A stretch of DNA of 64,000 nucleotides from Mesorhizobium sp. J428 (GCF_024699925.1 NZ_JAJOMX010000001.1:3076001-3140000); one strand, 5' to 3'. Counted from the first letter of the stretch, positions 8,500 through 17,399 are shown. Program-made: numbers and translations. Notes: a model not told the origin generated them from the sequence alone.

Positions 8500-9908
8500 C
8501 AGGCCGCTGCTCCGCCATCCGGCGCGATCTGCGGCCGGCGTGGCGCGCCGCGTTTCAGGAAGCGTCCCTGGCCCCGCGTGCCGAGGAACTTTCCATCCTC
8601 GACCACGACCTTGCCGCGATAGACGGTCTGCCGCGCCCAGCCGGTGAGTTCCATGCCCTCGTAGGGATTGTAGCCGATGTCGCCGTAGTCGCTCTGCTTG
8701 CCCATCGTGCGGCGCGCTTCCGGGTCGATGACGACGAGGTCCGCATCGTAGCCTGGCGCGATGCGGCCCTTCCGGTCGCCGAAGCCGAAGATGTCGGCGG
8801 GCCAGGTGGAAAAGAGCTCGGCGAAGCGCTGCAGCGAAAGCCGCCCCTGCGCGACGCCCAGCGTGTAGAGCACCGGCAGCCGCGCCTCGATGCCCGTGCA
8901 GCCGTTGGCGATCGTTGCGAAGGACCCGGCCCCCATCGCCTTGGCCGCGGCTGAATAGGACACCTCGTCCGACGTCACCGCGGACAGCACGCCCGACTTG
9001 AGCGCCTCCCAGAGTGCCGCCTGGTTGTCGAGCGAGCGCAGCGGCGGGCTCATGACGTATTCGTGTGGATTGTCGCGCTCCAGCGCACTCTCATCGAGCG
9101 CCAGGTAATGCGTGCATGTCTCGGCCGTCACAGGCAGGCCGCGCCGCCGCGCCGCCTCGACCAGCGGCAGGCCGCCCTGCGCCACCAGGTGCAGGATATG
9201 AACGCCGCAGCCGGTATCCTCGGAGAAAAGGATGGCGCGCTGGATCGCCTCCACCTCGGTGATCGGCGGGCGCGTGAGCGCATGCCAGCGCGGATGCGTG
9301 TGGCCGGCGGCGACCGCTTCGGCGCGCAGGCGCTCTATGATGCCCGCGTTCTCGGCGTGGAGGACGAGCATCAGGTCGTCCTTCGCCGCCTGCTGCATCA
9401 GCGCATGGAGCTGGCCGTCCTCCAGCTTCAGCCCGTCGTCCTCGTAGATCATGTAGACTTTGAGCGACGCGACGCCTTCTGCGCGCAACTGCGCCAGTTC
9501 GGCAAGGCTATCCTTGTTCACGTCGGTGATGATCTGGTGCAGTCCGTAGTCGAGCGTCACGAATTCGTCGGCCTGCTTGCGGCGATAGTGGAAGCCTTTC
9601 AGGATCGAGCCGCCGCGCCGCTGCAAAGCGAAGTCCACGATCGCCGTGGTGCCGCCGCGCAGCGCGGCGATGCCGCCCGATTCGAAGTCGTAGACGCTGC
9701 GCTGGCCCATGAAGCCGACGAGCAGGTGGACGTGGGGATCGACGCCGGCCGGCAGCACGATCCTGCCGCCCGCATCGATGACGCGCTCTCCGCGACCGGT
9801 GCCGGGCTCCGTGATGCCCGCGATCGTCTCGCCGGCGATGACCACATCGGCTTTCCGTGGTCCTTCGGGCAGGACCACCAGCCCGTTCGCAATGACAAGG
9901 TCGCTCAT
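8499..9908 (-). CDS. Dihydropyrimidinase / hydantoinase family cyclic amidohydrolase
   Basis: 469 residues. The full metal centre is present: DPHVH (His59, His61), the carboxylated lysine in SLKVYM (Lys150), VLHAEN (His184), HILHL (His240) and VTSDEVSYS (Asp314), nearly the family's standard numbering. It hydrolyses cyclic ureides or imides such as hydantoin or dihydrouracil in the cytoplasm. It overlaps the PLP enzyme upstream (ATGA) and the carbamoylase downstream (TGATG). The loop around 60-75 (VGFMGQRSVYDFESG) differs from typical dihydropyrimidinases, so an unusual substrate is possible. Confidence 0.92.
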   Translation of the reverse strand: MSDLVIANGLVVLPEGPRKADVVIAGETIAGITEPGTGRGERVIDAGGRIVLPAGVDPHVHLLVGFMGQRSVYDFESGGIAALRGGTTAIVDFALQRRGGSILKGFHYRRKQADEFVTLDYGLHQIITDVNKDSLAELAQLRAEGVASLKVYMIYEDDGLKLEDGQLHALMQQAAKDDLMLVLHAENAGIIERLRAEAVAAGHTHPRWHALTRPPITEVEAIQRAILFSEDTGCGVHILHLVAQGGLPLVEAARRRGLPVTAETCTHYLALDESALERDNPHEYVMSPPLRSLDNQAALWEALKSGVLSAVTSDEVSYSAAAKAMGAGSFATIANGCTGIEARLPVLYTLGVAQGRLSLQRFAELFSTWPADIFGFGDRKGRIAPGYDADLVVIDPEARRTMGKQSDYGDIGYNPYEGMELTGWARQTVYRGKVVVEDGKFLGTRGQGRFLKRGAPRRPQIAPDGGAAA

Positions 9909-11089
9909 GGTGAAGTCTCCAGCGCCTGGGCGAGATCTGCGATCAGGTCTCGTGCGTCCTCTATCCCGACGGAGATACGAACGAGGCCGGGCGTGATGCC
10001 CATTTCAAGCCGCCGCTCCGGCGTTACCGAATGGTGCGAGGTGTTTCCCGGCTGGCTGATCAGGCTTTCGATGCCGCCGATGCTGGGTCCGATGCCGAAC
10101 AGGCGGGTGCGGTCGACGACCTGCCGCGCCATCCGCCCGTCTTCGACCTCGAAGGAGATCAGCCCGCCGAAGCCGGACATCTGCCGCCGCGCCAGCTGGT
10201 GGTCGGGGTGCGAGGCGAGGCCGGGGAAATGGACCTTGCGGACCGCCTCGTGTCCTTCCAGGAACTCGGCGATATCCATCCCGCTGGCGTTATGCCGCTG
10301 CATCCGCAGCTCGTAGGTCGCCATGCCGCGCATCAGAAGCCAGGCGGCGTGAGGATCCATGATCGCACCGCTCGCCTGCTGGGCGGAGCGGACCTTGCGC
10401 GTCAGCTCCCGCGACCCAACCACCGCGCCGGCGAGCACGTCGCCATGGCCGTTCAGATATTTGGAGCCGGAATGGACGAGGAGATTCACGCCCAGGTCCA
10501 GCGGCTTCTGGTTCAGCGGCCCGCCCAGCGTGCCGTCGACAACGAGCATCGACGACGAGCGCGCGGCCAGTGCCGCCAGCGCCGGGAGATCGACGATGCG
10601 AACCAGCGGGTTCGTCGGCGTCTCGGCATAGATGATCTTCGTCTTCGGACTAACGCAGGCGGCGACATCGGCAGCATCGATCGACCTCGCCCAGCGCACG
10701 TCGACGCCGCGCTGCGGCAGGATCTCAGTGAAATAGCGCAGCGTCCCGCCATAGATGTCGGGCAGGGAGACCAGTTCGTCGCCGGACCTGAGGAACGGAT
10801 CGAGCGCACCGGCGACCGCAGCCATGCCTGAGGCGAACAGCACGGCCGACTGCGCGCCTTCCAGCGCCGCCAGCCGCTGCTCGGCGGCGAGGACCGTCGG
10901 GTTCCTGATCCGGCTATAGACATAGCCGCGCCGACGACCCTCGTTGATCTCCTCCAGCGCATCGCTGTCGGCGGCGACAAAGGTCACGCTCTGGTAGAGC
11001 GGCGGCACCGCCGCTCCCATATGCTCCTCCGGCGCATGGCCGGCATGCACCGCGAGCGTGCCGATATGATCGCCCGCCGCCGGCGTCAC
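9905..11089 (-). CDS. Cys/Met metabolism PLP-dependent enzyme (trans-sulfuration family, C-S lyase type)
   Basis: 394 residues of the cystathionine gamma-synthase / methionine gamma-lyase fold. Seen: YSRIRNPT (Tyr58/Arg60, phosphate binding), SGMAA, DIYGGTLRYF (Tyr113), Asp185 and HSGSKYLNGH (Lys210, Schiff base). The segment after Asp185 reads GTLGGPLNQ where most family members have DNTFASP, so it is divergent near the cofactor ring. Family reactions make or break C-S bonds beta or gamma to an amino group. The GTG start at 11087-11089 overlaps the acyl-CoA dehydrogenase stop (GTGA). In context it could open a thioether ring after an amine is exposed; that is inference. Confidence 0.9.
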   Translation of the reverse strand: MTPAAGDHIGTLAVHAGHAPEEHMGAAVPPLYQSVTFVAADSDALEEINEGRRRGYVYSRIRNPTVLAAEQRLAALEGAQSAVLFASGMAAVAGALDPFLRSGDELVSLPDIYGGTLRYFTEILPQRGVDVRWARSIDAADVAACVSPKTKIIYAETPTNPLVRIVDLPALAALAARSSSMLVVDGTLGGPLNQKPLDLGVNLLVHSGSKYLNGHGDVLAGAVVGSRELTRKVRSAQQASGAIMDPHAAWLLMRGMATYELRMQRHNASGMDIAEFLEGHEAVRKVHFPGLASHPDHQLARRQMSGFGGLISFEVEDGRMARQVVDRTRLFGIGPSIGGIESLISQPGNTSHHSVTPERRLEMGITPGLVRISVGIEDARDLIADLAQALETSP

Positions 11090-12228
11090 TTCGTGATCTC
11101 TCGCGAGATGATGATGCGCAGGATCTCCGACGTGCCGCCGCCGATTTCGGCGAGCTTGGAATCGCGGAAGTGGCGCTGCATGTCATATTCCATCAGATAG
11201 CCCCAGCCGCCCATCATGCGCATGCCGTTAAGCGCGGCTCGGACGTAGGTCTCGGAAGAATAGAGATTGGCCATCGCGCTCTCCTTGTTGTTCGGGATGC
11301 CCCGATCGACGAGGTTGGCGCTGCGGTAGAGCAGCAGGCGGGCGGCCTCGATCTCCATGTCCATGTCGGCGAGCTTGGCGCGGGTGAGCTGGAAGCTTGA
11401 GATTTTCTGCCCGAACTGCTCGCGCTCGTTGGTGTAGGCGACCGACTTGTCGAGCACGGTCTGCGCGGCGCCGACATTGACGGCCGACAGGCAGCAGCGC
11501 TCGTAGTCGAGCGTCTTGAGCGCGTTCGTCCAGCCATTGTTCGCCGTGCCGATGATGGCGTCCTTCGGAAGGCGCACGTCCGACAGGAAAATCTCGTTCA
11601 GGTCCATCGGCTTGAGGCCGAGCTTCTTGAGCTTGCGGATCTCGACCCCCGGCGTCTTCGGGTCGAGCAGGAACATGGTGATGCCCTTGTGCTTGGGCGC
11701 TTCCGCGTCGGAGCGCGCCATCAGCAGGATGTAGTCCGCCTCCTGGGCGCAGGAGCAGAACATCTTCTGTCCGTTGATCACCCACTCGTCACCCTCGAGC
11801 ACGGCGCGCGTGCGAAGGCTGGCTGCGTCCGAACCCGAGTTCGGTTCCGACAGTGAGAAGGCGAAGCGGATCTCGCCCTTGGCGAGCTTCGGCAGCAGCT
11901 CGCGCTTTTGCGCCTCGGTGCCGAAATGGGTGATGGCGTCGGTTGCGATGACGATCGTCGTGTAGAAGATGTTGGCTCCGGCCTCGAAGTGGCGGGCGAA
12001 CTCTTCGAGGAAGACCGCGAGGTCGGTGCAGCTTCCGCCCATGCCGCCATAGGCTTCCGGAATCGGCAGGCCGAGCCAACCTTCGGCGGCGAGCTTGTCG
12101 TAGAGCTCGAACGGAAACCGTTCCTCCTCGTCGCATGCCCTGACATATTCGATCGGGCATTCGCGCGTCAGGAACGACCGCAGGCTGTCCCGCATAAGCC
12201 TCTGCTGTTCGGAGAGTTCGAAATCCAT
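11086..12228 (-). CDS. Acyl-CoA dehydrogenase (IVD/LCAD-type catalytic site)
   Basis: 380 residues with the ACAD N-terminal, middle (FSLSEPNSGSD, FAD/substrate loop) and C-terminal domains. The C-terminal motif reads EIGGGTSEILR, so the glutamate found there in MCAD-type enzymes is missing; instead a glutamate appears in DYER on helix G, as in isovaleryl- and long-chain acyl-CoA dehydrogenases, and is the probable base. It forms trans-2-enoyl-CoA, passing electrons to ETF. The start at 12226-12228 lies just after the upstream hydratase stop (12233). Second of two dehydrogenases in this operon. Confidence 0.93.
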   Translation of the reverse strand: MDFELSEQQRLMRDSLRSFLTRECPIEYVRACDEEERFPFELYDKLAAEGWLGLPIPEAYGGMGGSCTDLAVFLEEFARHFEAGANIFYTTIVIATDAITHFGTEAQKRELLPKLAKGEIRFAFSLSEPNSGSDAASLRTRAVLEGDEWVINGQKMFCSCAQEADYILLMARSDAEAPKHKGITMFLLDPKTPGVEIRKLKKLGLKPMDLNEIFLSDVRLPKDAIIGTANNGWTNALKTLDYERCCLSAVNVGAAQTVLDKSVAYTNEREQFGQKISSFQLTRAKLADMDMEIEAARLLLYRSANLVDRGIPNNKESAMANLYSSETYVRAALNGMRMMGGWGYLMEYDMQRHFRDSKLAEIGGGTSEILRIIISREITK

Positions 12229-12232
12229 CTGC

Positions 12233-13015
12233 TCAACGTCCTTTCCACTGCGGGGCGCGTTTCTCGGCAAAGGCCCGCGGCCCTTCGCCGAAGTCGTCGG
12301 AGGCCCGCATGCGATCGCGGGCAGGCAGGCCCGAATAGAGTTTTTCGAAAGCCTCGGCGTCGGAGAGCGTCTCGACCTCGCGCAGCACTTCGAGATAGGC
12401 GGCGATGGCGAGCGGCGCCGACGCAACGATGCCGGCCGCCATCTCGCGGGCGGTGTCCATCAGGCTCTCGCGCGGCACGATCCGGTTGACGAAGCCGAGG
12501 CGAAGGCCCTCTTCGGCGGTGAGCCGGCGCCCGGTCAGCAGTAGTTCGGAGGCCACGTTGTGCGGCAGGCGTCGGTGCGCCCGCCAGAGGCCGCCGGCCT
12601 CCGGAATGAAGCCGCGCTGCAGCTCGGGTAGGCCGAATTCGACGTGCGGCGCGCAGACGACGAGGGTCGCGAAGAGCGAGAACTCGAAGCCGCCGCCGAC
12701 GGCGAGGCCGTTCACCGCGGCGATCACCGGCTTCGACATTTTCGTGCGCTGCAGGCCCATGAACCCGTAAGGCCCGAAATCCTCGCCCGTCTCGCCGGCC
12801 GCGACAGCCTTCAGGTCCCACCCGGCCGAGAACATCCGGTCGCCGGTGGCCGAGACGATCGCCACCCTCAGATCCGGATCGTCCTCGAGCAGCTGGATGG
12901 CGGCCGTCAGGTCTTGGCTGAATTTCTGGTTCACCGCATGGGCGGGCGGATGGTCGAACAGGATCTCGAGGATCGCTCCGTTGCGCGTGACCTTGATGCG
13001 TTGGTCGGCACTCAT
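12233..13015 (-). CDS. Enoyl-CoA hydratase, CaiD-like (crotonobetainyl-CoA hydratase type)
   Basis: 260 residues, a single crotonase domain. GGGFEFSL and LPELQRGFIPEAGG carry both glutamates; the C-terminus ending AFAEKRAPQWKGR and the stretch LLTGRRLTAEEGLRLGFVNR match what I recall of E. coli CaiD closely. It hydrates an alpha,beta-unsaturated CoA ester. The start overlaps the acyl-CoA dehydrogenase stop (ATGA). The CaiD resemblance does not prove carnitine metabolism: no CaiB-type CoA transferase or trimethylamine-related gene is present nearby. Confidence 0.92.
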   Translation of the reverse strand: MSADQRIKVTRNGAILEILFDHPPAHAVNQKFSQDLTAAIQLLEDDPDLRVAIVSATGDRMFSAGWDLKAVAAGETGEDFGPYGFMGLQRTKMSKPVIAAVNGLAVGGGFEFSLFATLVVCAPHVEFGLPELQRGFIPEAGGLWRAHRRLPHNVASELLLTGRRLTAEEGLRLGFVNRIVPRESLMDTAREMAAGIVASAPLAIAAYLEVLREVETLSDAEAFEKLYSGLPARDRMRASDDFGEGPRAFAEKRAPQWKGR

Positions 13016-14169
13016 GCCGCGAACTCCCGCAGCACGTCCTTGGAAATGATGTCGCGATGGATCTCCGAGGTGCCTTCCCAGATGCGCTCCACGCGTGCGT
13101 CGCGCCAGAAGCGCTCCAGCGGCATGTCCTTGGTGATGCCCATGCCGCCCATGATCTGGAGCGCATTGTCGGTGACGCGGCCGGCCATCTCGGAGCCGAA
13201 CAGGTTGACTTGGGAGGCCTCGCGCTGAGTGATCGTGCCGGCGTCCATCTTGGCCGCGCCATCGAGCACCATCAGCCGCGTGGCGTGGATCTCCATCGCC
13301 ATGTCGGCGAGCTTGAAGGCGGTGCCCTGGAATCGGCCGATGGGCTGTCCGAACGCCGTCCGCGTATTTGCCCATTCCGCCGCGATCTTCATGGCGCGCT
13401 CGGCAAGCCCGATGCAGTTTGCCGCCAGCATCACGCGGCCGGAGAAGATCCAGCTCTTGGCGATGCCGAAGCCGTTGCCTTCGCCGCCGAGGATGTTGCG
13501 CGCCGGCACCCGCACGTCGGTGAAGGAGATGATGCAGGACTTCATGCCGCGATTCGACACGACGTCGAGCGGGGTCACCTCGATGCCGGGCGTGTCCTTG
13601 TCGACGAGGAAGGCGGTGATGCGCTTGCTCTCGCCTTTCGGGGTGCTGTCGATACCGGTCACGGCGAACAGGATGATGAAATCCGCCCGCATCGCCATGG
13701 TGATGAACTGCTTGGTGCCGTTGATGACGAAGTCGTCTCCGTCGCGCACGGCACGCGTGGTGATGGCGCGCGCATCCGACCCGGCGCCCGGCTCGGTGAG
13801 CGCGAAGCACTCCCAGCGCTCGCCGGTGATCACCGGCTTCAGATAGGTCTCGATCTGGTCGCCGACGCAAGATTTCAGGATCGGCGCCGGGCGGTTGCAG
13901 ATGACCGCGAGCGCCCGGCTGGTGCGGCCGAACTCGATTTCCGCCACGCAGCGCTGGCTGGCGTTGAGACCGCCGCCGCCATGCTCCTCCGGCATGTTGA
14001 GCGCGTAGTAGCCGGCGGCGATCGCCTTCTTTTGAATCTCGCGAAACAGGTCGTCCGGCACCGAATCGAGCTTCTCCACCAGTGCTTCATGCGGCTGGAG
14101 TTCAGCCTGGACGAACGCGCGGACGCCCTCCGCGATCATCGTCTGCTCGTCGCTCAGGAGTGGGGGCAT
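13012..14169 (-). CDS. Acyl-CoA dehydrogenase (canonical EGTSEI site)
   Basis: 385 residues. FALTEPGAGSD in the middle domain and ERIWEGTSEIHR at the C-terminus supply the usual FAD/substrate contacts and the catalytic glutamate. First gene of the long overlapping minus-strand operon (14169 to 5115), so its promoter must lie in 14170-14340. It introduces a double bond next to the thioester; pairing with the second, differently built dehydrogenase suggests two chain lengths or two turns of side-chain oxidation. Crotonobetainyl-CoA reductase (CaiA) is a related alternative given the CaiD-like neighbour. Confidence 0.93.
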   Translation of the reverse strand: MPPLLSDEQTMIAEGVRAFVQAELQPHEALVEKLDSVPDDLFREIQKKAIAAGYYALNMPEEHGGGGLNASQRCVAEIEFGRTSRALAVICNRPAPILKSCVGDQIETYLKPVITGERWECFALTEPGAGSDARAITTRAVRDGDDFVINGTKQFITMAMRADFIILFAVTGIDSTPKGESKRITAFLVDKDTPGIEVTPLDVVSNRGMKSCIISFTDVRVPARNILGGEGNGFGIAKSWIFSGRVMLAANCIGLAERAMKIAAEWANTRTAFGQPIGRFQGTAFKLADMAMEIHATRLMVLDGAAKMDAGTITQREASQVNLFGSEMAGRVTDNALQIMGGMGITKDMPLERFWRDARVERIWEGTSEIHRDIISKDVLREFAA

Positions 14170-14340
14170 GGCACTGAAATCCTTGTCGAATGCGGAGGCG
14201 TCGAGAGAGAGGCCGATCCGGAAGTTGTTTTATTATATGAACTATGATTTTGTATTTTGATGCGACTGTCAAGCGGCCACGGGTCTGTTACCGTGGCTCA
14301 CGAGCGCGAAAAACGACGAGGAACGGGAAAGGAAGAGAAG
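14170..14340. promoter_or_regulatory. Divergent intergenic promoter region
   Basis: A 171-bp spacer between the first gene of the minus-strand catabolic operon and the rhodanese gene. An AT-rich core at 14226-14270 stands out from the high-GC flanks. On the minus strand a perfect TATAAT (14232-14237 on the plus strand as attata) lies about 60 bp upstream of the ATG at 14169, with only a weak -35. Just before 14341 AAAGGAAGAGAAG precedes the rhodanese ATG as a purine-rich ribosome-binding site. Confidence 0.45.
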
Positions 14341-14740
14341 ATGCCGTCCACGATCACGACCGGGGTACAAGGCGTTACTGGAGCGTGCGAACGCAGAGGT
14401 CGAGGCGATCGACGCGGCCACCGCGATCACGCTTCTGGGCAACGAGGACTACGTGCTGGTGGACCTGCGCGATCCGCGGGAACTCAAGCGCGACGGCAAG
14501 ATCCCCGGCGCGTTCCATTGCCCGCGCGGCATGCTCGAATTCTGGATCGATCCGGACAGCCCCTACGCCAAGGAGATCTTCCAGCAGGACAAGACCTTCG
14601 TCTTCTACTGCGCCTCCGGCTGGCGCTCGGCGCTGTCGGCGAAGACGGCGCAGGACATGGGCCTTTCGCCGGTCCGCCACATCGCCGGCGGCATCAGCGC
14701 CTGGAAGGCGGCCGGCGGCCGCGTGGACATGCCGGAATGA
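14341..14740 (+). pseudogene. Rhodanese-like domain protein (frameshifted near the N-terminus)
   Basis: The ATG at 14341 with a good purine-rich ribosome-binding site gives MPSTITTG and then loses frame in the G run 14362-14365; dropping one G restores YKALLERANAEVEAID and joins the frame that continues to 14740 (about 132 residues). The rhodanese domain shows VLVDLRDPRELKRDG, IPGAFHCPRG, FVFYCASGWRS with the active-site cysteine, and a GGISAWK ending. Rhodaneses transfer sulfane sulfur. It faces away from the C-S lyase operon, and a sulfur-handling role beside that operon is plausible. A single extra G looks like a sequencing error; otherwise only a domain lacking its first 40 residues could be made. 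Confidence 0.82.
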
Positions 14741-14746
14741 AGTTCC

Positions 14747-14767
14747 GGCGGGCGACCGCGGCCCGCC
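14747..14767 (+). terminator. Hairpin after rhodanese gene
   Basis: GGCGGGC (14747-14753) and GCCCGCC (14761-14767) form a perfect 7-bp stem with a 7-base loop directly after the rhodanese stop at 14740. There is no T-tract, so at most a weak or Rho-assisted terminator separating rhodanese from the following regulator. Confidence 0.35.
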
Positions 14768-14881
14768 CCTCGCATTGCAATCGGTTCGCGGATCGGGAAA
14801 AGAATGGTTCGGGGCGATTGATCGCGGCGGTCGTTCATCGACGCCGGGCGCGGCGCATCGCCATCGGGAGGAGGACGGGGA

Positions 14882-15626
14882 TTGTCGACTACAGTTGAGA
14901 AGGCGCTGAAGGTACTGGAGCTCCTGTCGACCTATGGAGAGCCGGTGAAGCTGGTCGACCTGTCGCGTGCCCTGAACATGAACAAGAGCACGACCTATCG
15001 TCTGCTCGAGAAGATGTCGCAGCTGGGTTATGTGCGCCAGGAAAGCGACAGCAGCCGCTACATGCTGACGACGCGCATGTGGGCGATCGGCGTTCGCGCG
15101 TTTCGCAATTTCGATCTGCGCGCCTGGACCCGGCGCCATCTCGAGGAACTGGAGCGCGAGGTCGAGGAGACGGCGGTGCTGGCCGTCCTGGAGGGCGTGG
15201 ACGTCGTCATCATCGACAAGCGCAGAATCGGCCCAGGCGGTGCAGACCATGTCCGTGCTGGGAAGCCGCACGCCGATCCATTGCTCGTCCCTCGGCAAGG
15301 CGCTCCTGATGGGCGACATGGAAAACCTGCTTCCCAAGCTGCCGCGCCTGCGCAAGTTCACCGACAAGACGGTCACGACCCTGCCTGCCTTGCGCAAGGA
15401 GATCGAAGCCGCGAGGGAGGCGGGCGTCGCGGAAGCCTATGACGAATACGCGATCGGCGTCAGCGGCGTGTCCGCGCCGATCCACGGCGTCGATGGCGCA
15501 TTGCTTGGCGTCATCGGCATCTCGCTGCCGACCAGCCGGGCCAAGCCGCCGCATCTCGACAAGATCCGGAAAGCGGTCCGCGATCACGCCGACCGGCTGA
15601 GCAAGGCACTCGGCGGCATCGACTGA
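14882..15626 (+). pseudogene. IclR-family transcriptional regulator (frameshifted)
   Basis: A TTG start at 14882 with AGGAGG about eight bases upstream begins STTVEKALKVLELL, a typical IclR winged helix (residues 1-65). The frame breaks near 15224: frame 2 reads up to IIDKR, and the family continuation ESAQAVQTMSVLGSRTP resumes in frame 3, running to 15626 with SLGKALL and the GVSAPI and GVIGISLP effector-domain strands. Removing one A near 15224 restores about 248 residues. It probably controls the divergent minus-strand operon, the adjacent BKACE operon or both. The break has intact conserved sequence on both sides, so an assembly error is likely. Confidence 0.85.
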
Positions 15627-15634
15627 CGCCGCGT

Positions 15635-15661
15635 CCGGCAGCGCGCATCGGGCGCTGCCGG
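15635..15661. terminator. Bidirectional hairpin between convergent genes
   Basis: CCGGCAGCGC (15635-15644) and GCGCTGCCGG (15652-15661) are a perfect 10-bp stem with loop GCATCGG, filling the 51-bp gap between the convergent ends of the IclR gene (15626) and the BKACE gene (15678). No U-tract; position and symmetry suit a bidirectional terminator. Confidence 0.6.
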
Positions 15662-15677
15662 CGGTCCCGCATCGATT

Positions 15678-16607
15678 TCAGAACGCGACCTGGTCCGCGC
15701 CCTTGAGGCCCAGCATCTGCCGCGCCTCGGCAGGCGAGGCAATCTCCATCGACAGGTTCTCCATGACGGTGCGGATCATCCGCACTTGCTCGGCGTTCGA
15801 CGTCGCGAGCTTGCCCTTGCCGGCATAGAGGCTGTCTTCCAGGCCGACGCGGACGTTGCCGCCCATCGTGGCGGCCATGGTCGCCATGTTCATCTGGTGC
15901 CTGCCGCCGGCCAGTACCGACCAGCGGTAGTCCTTGCCGAACAGCCGATCGGCCGTCTCCTTCATGAAATTGAGGTTTTCCGGCCCCGGTCCGATGCCGC
16001 CGAGCGTGCCCACGATGATCTGCACGAACATCGGCAGCTTGACGAAGCCGCGGTCGAGCATATGGGCGAGGTTGTAGAGGTGGCCGACATCGTAGCACTC
16101 GAATTCGAAGCGGGTTCCCTTCTCGCCGAGACTGGACATGATGTATTCGATGTCGGCGAAGGTGTTGCGGAAGATCGCGCCGCGGCTGGCTTCGAGGTAG
16201 TCCTCTTCCCAGTCGTTCTTCCACTTGCCCTTGAACTTCTCCTTCATCATGTAGGTGCCGAAGTTCATCGACCCCATGTTGCAGGAGCACAGTTCAGGGG
16301 CTGCGGCCAATGGAGCGCGCAGGCGGTCTTCGATCGACATGAAGGTCGAGCCGCCGGTGGTCATGTTCAGAACAGCGTCGGTCTGCGAACTGATCGACTT
16401 CAGGATGTGCATCCAGATGTCGAGCTCGGCAGTCGGACGCTGCGTCTGCGGGTCGCGGGCATGCAGATGGAGGATGGCCGCGCCGGCCTGTGCGGCGCCG
16501 ACGGCCTGCTCGATGATCGCGTCAGGCGTCACCGGCAGATAGGGCGACATTGTGGGCGTGTGGGTCGCGCCGGTGATGGCGCAGCTGATGATCTTCTTGT
16601 CGGCCAT
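15678..16607 (-). CDS. BKACE-family beta-keto acid cleavage enzyme (DUF849)
   Basis: 309 residues. BKACE enzymes cleave a beta-keto acid with acetyl-CoA to acetoacetate plus a new acyl-CoA, using a metal held by the HLHARD motif, seen here at His47/His49. Further family signatures are VLNMTTGG, GIGPGPENL and VRVGLEDSLY. Substrates in the family include beta-keto-5-aminohexanoate and dehydrocarnitine; the specificity residues cannot be assigned by eye. It follows an SDR dehydrogenase and a hydratase in one operon, giving hydration, oxidation and cleavage in series without thiolase. Confidence 0.92.
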   Translation of the reverse strand: MADKKIISCAITGATHTPTMSPYLPVTPDAIIEQAVGAAQAGAAILHLHARDPQTQRPTAELDIWMHILKSISSQTDAVLNMTTGGSTFMSIEDRLRAPLAAAPELCSCNMGSMNFGTYMMKEKFKGKWKNDWEEDYLEASRGAIFRNTFADIEYIMSSLGEKGTRFEFECYDVGHLYNLAHMLDRGFVKLPMFVQIIVGTLGGIGPGPENLNFMKETADRLFGKDYRWSVLAGGRHQMNMATMAATMGGNVRVGLEDSLYAGKGKLATSNAEQVRMIRTVMENLSMEIASPAEARQMLGLKGADQVAF

Positions 16608-16613
16608 GATCGA

Positions 16614-17399
16614 TTACTCCGTATATTCCAGTCCGCCGCAGATGCTCATGCACTGGCCGGTGATCGGCCGTCCCGCCGGTCCGCAGAGATAGAGAACAAG
16701 GGCGGCGATCTCGTCGGACTCGACCATGGTCTTCATCGACACCGCCCGCAGCGCCAGCGCTTCCATTTCCTCGTAGGTGATGCCTTTCGTGGCGGCGCGA
16801 TCGGTGAAGACACGGCGGATGCGGTCGCCGGCGACGACGCCGGGCGCGATCGAATTGACCCTGATCTGGTCGGGGCCGAGCTCGACCGAAAGGCAGCGGG
16901 CCATCGAGATCACCGCCGCCTTCGAGCTTGCATAGGGCGAGCGCAGCGGAAAGGCGTATTTTCCGGCGACGGAGGCCATGCAGACCATGCTGCCGCCCCG
17001 GCCGGTCGCCTTGAGATGCGGGATCGTCGCGTGCGCGACATGGAACTGGCCGTGCACGTTGACGTCGAACGTCTTCTTCCACGCTTCGAAGTCGAGTTCG
17101 TGCAGCGGTGCGGCGGGGCCGGCGATACCGGCATTGTTGATGACGATGTCGATGCCGCCCATGTCGGCCGCCGCTTCGGCGACGAAAGCATTCACCGACG
17201 CTGCATCGGAAACGTCGCAGAGGCGCGCCTTGATTCCCCGGTCGGTGATCTCGGGCCGCGCGAGCTGCTCCTCGGCGATGTCGCAGACCCAGACATTGGT
17301 TCCCGCATCGCGCAGCGCCGTCGCGATCGCCAGTCCGATGCCCGAGGCGCCCGCCGTGACGACGGCGCGCCGCGAACTCCAATAGTCAGATGAGCTCAT
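16614..17399 (-). CDS. SDR-family oxidoreductase
   Basis: 261 residues, classical short-chain dehydrogenase. Cofactor motif TAGASGIGLA near the N-terminus, VINNAGIAG, catalytic Ser in MASVAGK, and YASSK with catalytic Tyr/Lys. An Asp in VCDIAEE after the second strand favours NAD(H). It most likely oxidises a beta-hydroxy acid or its CoA ester to the beta-keto form that BKACE then cleaves (the BKACE start lies 7 bases beyond this gene's stop). The frame closes on its own ATG at 17397-17399. Confidence 0.9.
   Translation of the reverse strand: MSSSDYWSSRRAVVTAGASGIGLAIATALRDAGTNVWVCDIAEEQLARPEITDRGIKARLCDVSDAASVNAFVAEAAADMGGIDIVINNAGIAGPAAPLHELDFEAWKKTFDVNVHGQFHVAHATIPHLKATGRGGSMVCMASVAGKYAFPLRSPYASSKAAVISMARCLSVELGPDQIRVNSIAPGVVAGDRIRRVFTDRAATKGITYEEMEALALRAVSMKTMVESDEIAALVLYLCGPAGRPITGQCMSICGGLEYTE

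Noticed and set aside
11086..14169. Carnitine (cai-type) degradation as the function of the dehydrogenase/hydratase genes
   Set aside because: The hydratase looks like CaiD, but no CaiB-type CoA transferase, carnitine transporter or carnitine dehydrogenase is nearby, and the hydantoinase, carbamoylase and C-S lyase genes in the same operon do not fit.
15786..17393. 535-codon plus-strand open frame
   Set aside because: Exactly antisense to the BKACE and SDR genes, whose motifs are complete; rich in His, Arg, Gly and Asp.
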